This document shows, piece after piece, positions 5,345-7,405 of a stretch of DNA of 7,405 bases (position 1 is its first letter; each line of letters begins with the position of its first letter). Origin of the DNA: Candidatus Zixiibacteriota bacterium. Lineage in GTDB: Bacteria > Zixibacteria > MSB-5A5 > GN15 > FEB-12. The DNA is taken from positions 1 through 7,405 of the forward strand of contig JACRAV010000101.1 in NCBI GenBank assembly GCA_016213305.1. The letters run 5' to 3'. A program made the position numbers and the translations under genes. The notes beneath the pieces were generated by a model. The model worked only from the letters and a program-made list of their open reading frames with translations. It did no database searches and had not been told where the DNA came from.

Positions 5345-7009
5345 CTAAAACGCCGCCATCTCCTCCTTGTCGAGGGGGATGATCTCTTCAGGCCGGCTTG
5401 CCTGCTTGGGTGTCGGTTTCTGCTCTTTTCCTTTGATTGCCACCGCATGCATTTTTGCCTTCGAAATTTGCGGTGGCCCACTTCTCCTCCCCAAGTCATG
5501 TGGCAACATACCAGAACGTTTTTGAGCGTCCGTCAAAGTCGTCGACAGGCCCTGACGATCGTTGATTCCCTGCCCCGTAATCAGCTGATTGAGTTCACTC
5601 ACAATCCCCTGTACCTCCTGGGCCTGCGCCGCCAGCTCCTGACTGGCCGACGATGATTCCTCGGCGTTGGCGGCCGTCTGCTGGGTCACCTGATCCATCT
5701 GCGACACCGCCGACGTGATCTGGTTGATCCCCTGAGACTGCTCATCGCTCGCCGCCGTCACCTCGCCGATCAAACTGCTCACCTTCTTGATGCCGGTGGT
5801 GATCTCGTTTAAAATCCCGGTAAACTCTTCGGTCGCCCGCACGCCGTTGTCGGCGTTCTTCTGCGAACCTTCGATCAAAGCCGAGGTGTTCTTGGCCGCT
5901 TCGGCTGACCGCTGGGCCAGATTGCGAACTTCTTCTGCAACCACGGCAAATCCCTTACCCGCTTCGCCGGCACGAGCCGCTTCAACCGCCGCATTGAGAG
6001 CCAGCAGGTTGGTCTGGAAGGCGATCTCGTCGATCACCCTGATGATCTTGGCGGTTTCGTCGGATGACTTCTTGATATCTTTCATCGCCTGGGCCATACC
6101 GGACATGGCGGCCACCCCTTTTTCAGCGGCATTGTTCGCCCCTGACGCGAGAATATTCGCCTGACGGGCATTCTCGGCGTTCTGCTTGGTCCTGCTCGCC
6201 AATTCCTCAAGAGAGGAAGATGTTTCTTCGAGAGACGAGGCCTGTTCCGACGAACCTTCAGCCAATGACTGACTCGAACCGGCCAACTGTTCGGAGGCCG
6301 ATCCGATCTGCTCCGCCCCACCCGACAAGCGACTTACCACCCCCTTGAGAAGGGACACGGTGCTTCTGACAATATAGACCGCGGCGATCACAGCCAACAG
6401 ACCGCCGACGATGGCCAGGATGATATCGACCATCTGAGTCGAATTGGCACGGTTGAGCATTTCCTCGTCTGTGATCACACTCTTAGCGGTGGTCTCCTTG
6501 ATTTGCTTCAGGAACCCCTGGACCTTTTCCAGAGCCGGGGCGCTCTGCTCATGAAAAATGGCGCGGGCCGCCTGTATTCTGCCGGCGGCCGAGAGGTCCG
6601 GGCTGGCAAGCGCCTGGCTGATCGCCTCGGCCGATGCGTGAAGGTGCTGGTGGGGAAGCTCTATGTCGGCCAGCAACGGCTTCAGCGCCGGAAGAAACGT
6701 CTCCGCCTGAATACGGTCATCGCTGTAGTACCATTTGCCGAAACCGCATTTGTGGGGATCGGTCTCGACCTGCAATTCCGTGATGTCATTCGACATCAGC
6801 ACGACCATGACTTTCTTGGTCCAATTCAGGTGGTCAACCTCGCGTTGCACCATGTTTGCCTGAAGCTTGTTGCCCTTGATCACAAGCCCGGCATTGGACA
6901 CGATCTGTCGTATGCCGATGACCGACCAGATGGCAATGACCGCCAGAATGACCATCAACGCTCCGAAACCAAGACTGATTCGAGAACCGAGTTTCATGCT
7001 CCTCGACAT
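5345..7009 (-). CDS. Methyl-accepting chemotaxis protein with periplasmic CZB-like zinc-binding domain
   Basis: This inner-membrane chemoreceptor controls CheA through CheW. From ATG 7009 it has 554 residues: TM1 (about 13-33), an external segment (34-193), TM2 (about 194-214) and a long cytoplasmic coiled coil. The external part matches the chemoreceptor zinc-binding (CZB) pattern: His60 in VDHLNW, Cys88 in KCGFGKW, and His120 and His124 in PHQHLH, spaced as in known 3His-1Cys sites. The signalling tip (about 325-372) includes IDEIAFQTNLLALNAAVEAA and KGFAVVAEEVRNLAQRS. Flanking arms align without gaps to E. coli Tsr as I recall it, consistent with the 36-heptad class. No HAMP signature (Pro near TM2, Gly-Asp-Leu) is visible. 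A Lys/Pro-rich tail ends in EEMAAF, a degenerate form of the CheR/CheB-tethering pentapeptide. The frame stays open upstream, but that part overlaps cheW out of frame. Confidence 0.93.
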   Translation of the reverse strand: MSRSMKLGSRISLGFGALMVILAVIAIWSVIGIRQIVSNAGLVIKGNKLQANMVQREVDHLNWTKKVMVVLMSNDITELQVETDPHKCGFGKWYYSDDRIQAETFLPALKPLLADIELPHQHLHASAEAISQALASPDLSAAGRIQAARAIFHEQSAPALEKVQGFLKQIKETTAKSVITDEEMLNRANSTQMVDIILAIVGGLLAVIAAVYIVRSTVSLLKGVVSRLSGGAEQIGSASEQLAGSSQSLAEGSSEQASSLEETSSSLEELASRTKQNAENARQANILASGANNAAEKGVAAMSGMAQAMKDIKKSSDETAKIIRVIDEIAFQTNLLALNAAVEAARAGEAGKGFAVVAEEVRNLAQRSAEAAKNTSALIEGSQKNADNGVRATEEFTGILNEITTGIKKVSSLIGEVTAASDEQSQGINQITSAVSQMDQVTQQTAANAEESSSASQELAAQAQEVQGIVSELNQLITGQGINDRQGLSTTLTDAQKRSGMLPHDLGRRSGPPQISKAKMHAVAIKGKEQKPTPKQASRPEEIIPLDKEEMAAF

Positions 7010-7014
7010 TGTGT

Positions 7015-7020
7015 CCTCCT
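7015..7020 (-). promoter_or_regulatory. Ribosome-binding site fixing the chemoreceptor start
   Basis: On the - strand a perfect AGGAGG precedes ATG 7009 by 5 nt. It is also 17 nt from the second in-frame ATG (6997), so the first is preferred. Both precede TM1. Confidence 0.85.
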
Positions 7021-7046
7021 CTATGCTTACGTGTCGTTGGACTTTC

Positions 7047-7405
7047 TTAACTGACAGGTGACATGGGGACTCCCGCCGGACCTGGCCCCGCACTTGACCC
7101 AACCGGTGCCGTATTGACAGTCGGCAACCTGTTTGCTTCAGAATCGAGTACCCGCTCAATGTCCAGCAGAATCCTGACCCCGCCCTTGACTTTGCCGATA
7201 CCAAGGATGAAGTCAAGATTGACATTCCCCCCGAACGCAGGGGACTCTTGAATCTCTTCTGCTTTGATGTCGAGCACTTCCGATACGGCGTCAACGAGGA
7301 TGCCCATCAGAGTTGATCGGTCACCTTTAGACTGATCGACAACAATAATACAGGTTTCCTCATCGTCGGTGACCGCTTCCAGACCGAACCGGGCGCGGAG
7401 TTCCA
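7047..7405 (-). CDS. cheW: Chemotaxis coupling protein CheW (5' end beyond the right edge)
   Basis: CheW links chemoreceptors to the CheA kinase at the cytoplasmic tip of receptor arrays. Reading inward from the right edge, 118 residues are visible. They begin ELRARFGLEAVTDDEETCII, then VDAVSEVLDIKAEEIQ, and NLDFILGIGKVKGGVRILLD near the end of the fold. This is the second subdomain of a CheW SH3-like fold; roughly the first 45-50 residues of a usual protein of about 160 residues are missing. After LDIERVL comes a tail of about 32 residues rich in Pro, Gly, Ala and Ser, not part of the core fold. An internal ATG at 7307 is not the start, because conserved sequence continues upstream of it. 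The stop is 37 nt before the chemoreceptor start, so both are probably co-transcribed from a promoter outside the window. Confidence 0.92.
   Translation of the reverse strand, partial: ELRARFGLEAVTDDEETCIIVVDQSKGDRSTLMGILVDAVSEVLDIKAEEIQESPAFGGNVNLDFILGIGKVKGGVRILLDIERVLDSEANRLPTVNTAPVGSSAGPGPAGVPMSPVS

Noticed and set aside
6503..7054. 183-codon open frame on the + strand opposite the chemoreceptor
   Set aside because: Antisense shadow of the receptor's external domain and TM1; no motif of its own.
7010..7294. N-terminal extension of the chemoreceptor by 95 residues
   Set aside because: This part overlaps the conserved cheW coding sequence in another frame. AGGAGG sits 5 nt before ATG 7009.

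Overview
The window reads as an ordinary chromosomal segment of a moderately GC-rich, Gram-negative-type bacterium. The best hint to its identity is the 864-residue secreted protein. It has a Sec signal peptide and a C-terminal 'YPNPY ... FYNLP ... GKLVII' domain of the FlgD-like / type IX sorting kind, which is typical of the Fibrobacteres-Chlorobi-Bacteroidetes (FCB) superphylum and its uncultured relatives such as Zixibacteria and Latescibacteria. A Zixibacteria-like source is my inference and was not tested. No transposase, integrase, phage gene or CRISPR array is visible.

Layout. Positions 1-313 hold no convincing gene, but they carry two large, well-formed imperfect palindromes (27-71, 97-145) and a 12-bp perfect palindrome (233-244). 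On the + strand follow a membrane-anchored PP2C-type Ser/Thr phosphatase (314-1318) and a tRNA-Arg(ACG) with a good sigma70-like promoter (1390-1511). Next come the large secreted FCB-type surface protein (start reassigned to GTG 1642, end 4236, strong intrinsic terminator at 4261-4292) and an exported thioredoxin-fold (redoxin) protein (4510-5169), preceded by an operator-like dyad and a structured leader. Positions 5170-5344 separate convergent genes and again hold large hairpins (5228-5296, 5313-5335). On the - strand lie a CheW coupling protein cut by the right edge (7047-7405) and, 37 nt downstream of it, a chemoreceptor (5345-7009) with a predicted periplasmic zinc-binding CZB-like domain and no obvious HAMP.

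How they work together. cheW and the chemoreceptor form an evident two-gene chemotaxis unit: receptor signalling tip, CheW, CheA kinase. The phosphatase, surface protein and redoxin each look like separate transcription units, and nothing ties them into one pathway. The most notable points are the intergenic palindromes shared by both ends of the window, the unusual placement of the CZB-like domain, the dyad before the redoxin gene, and a codon-usage break inside the secreted protein gene.
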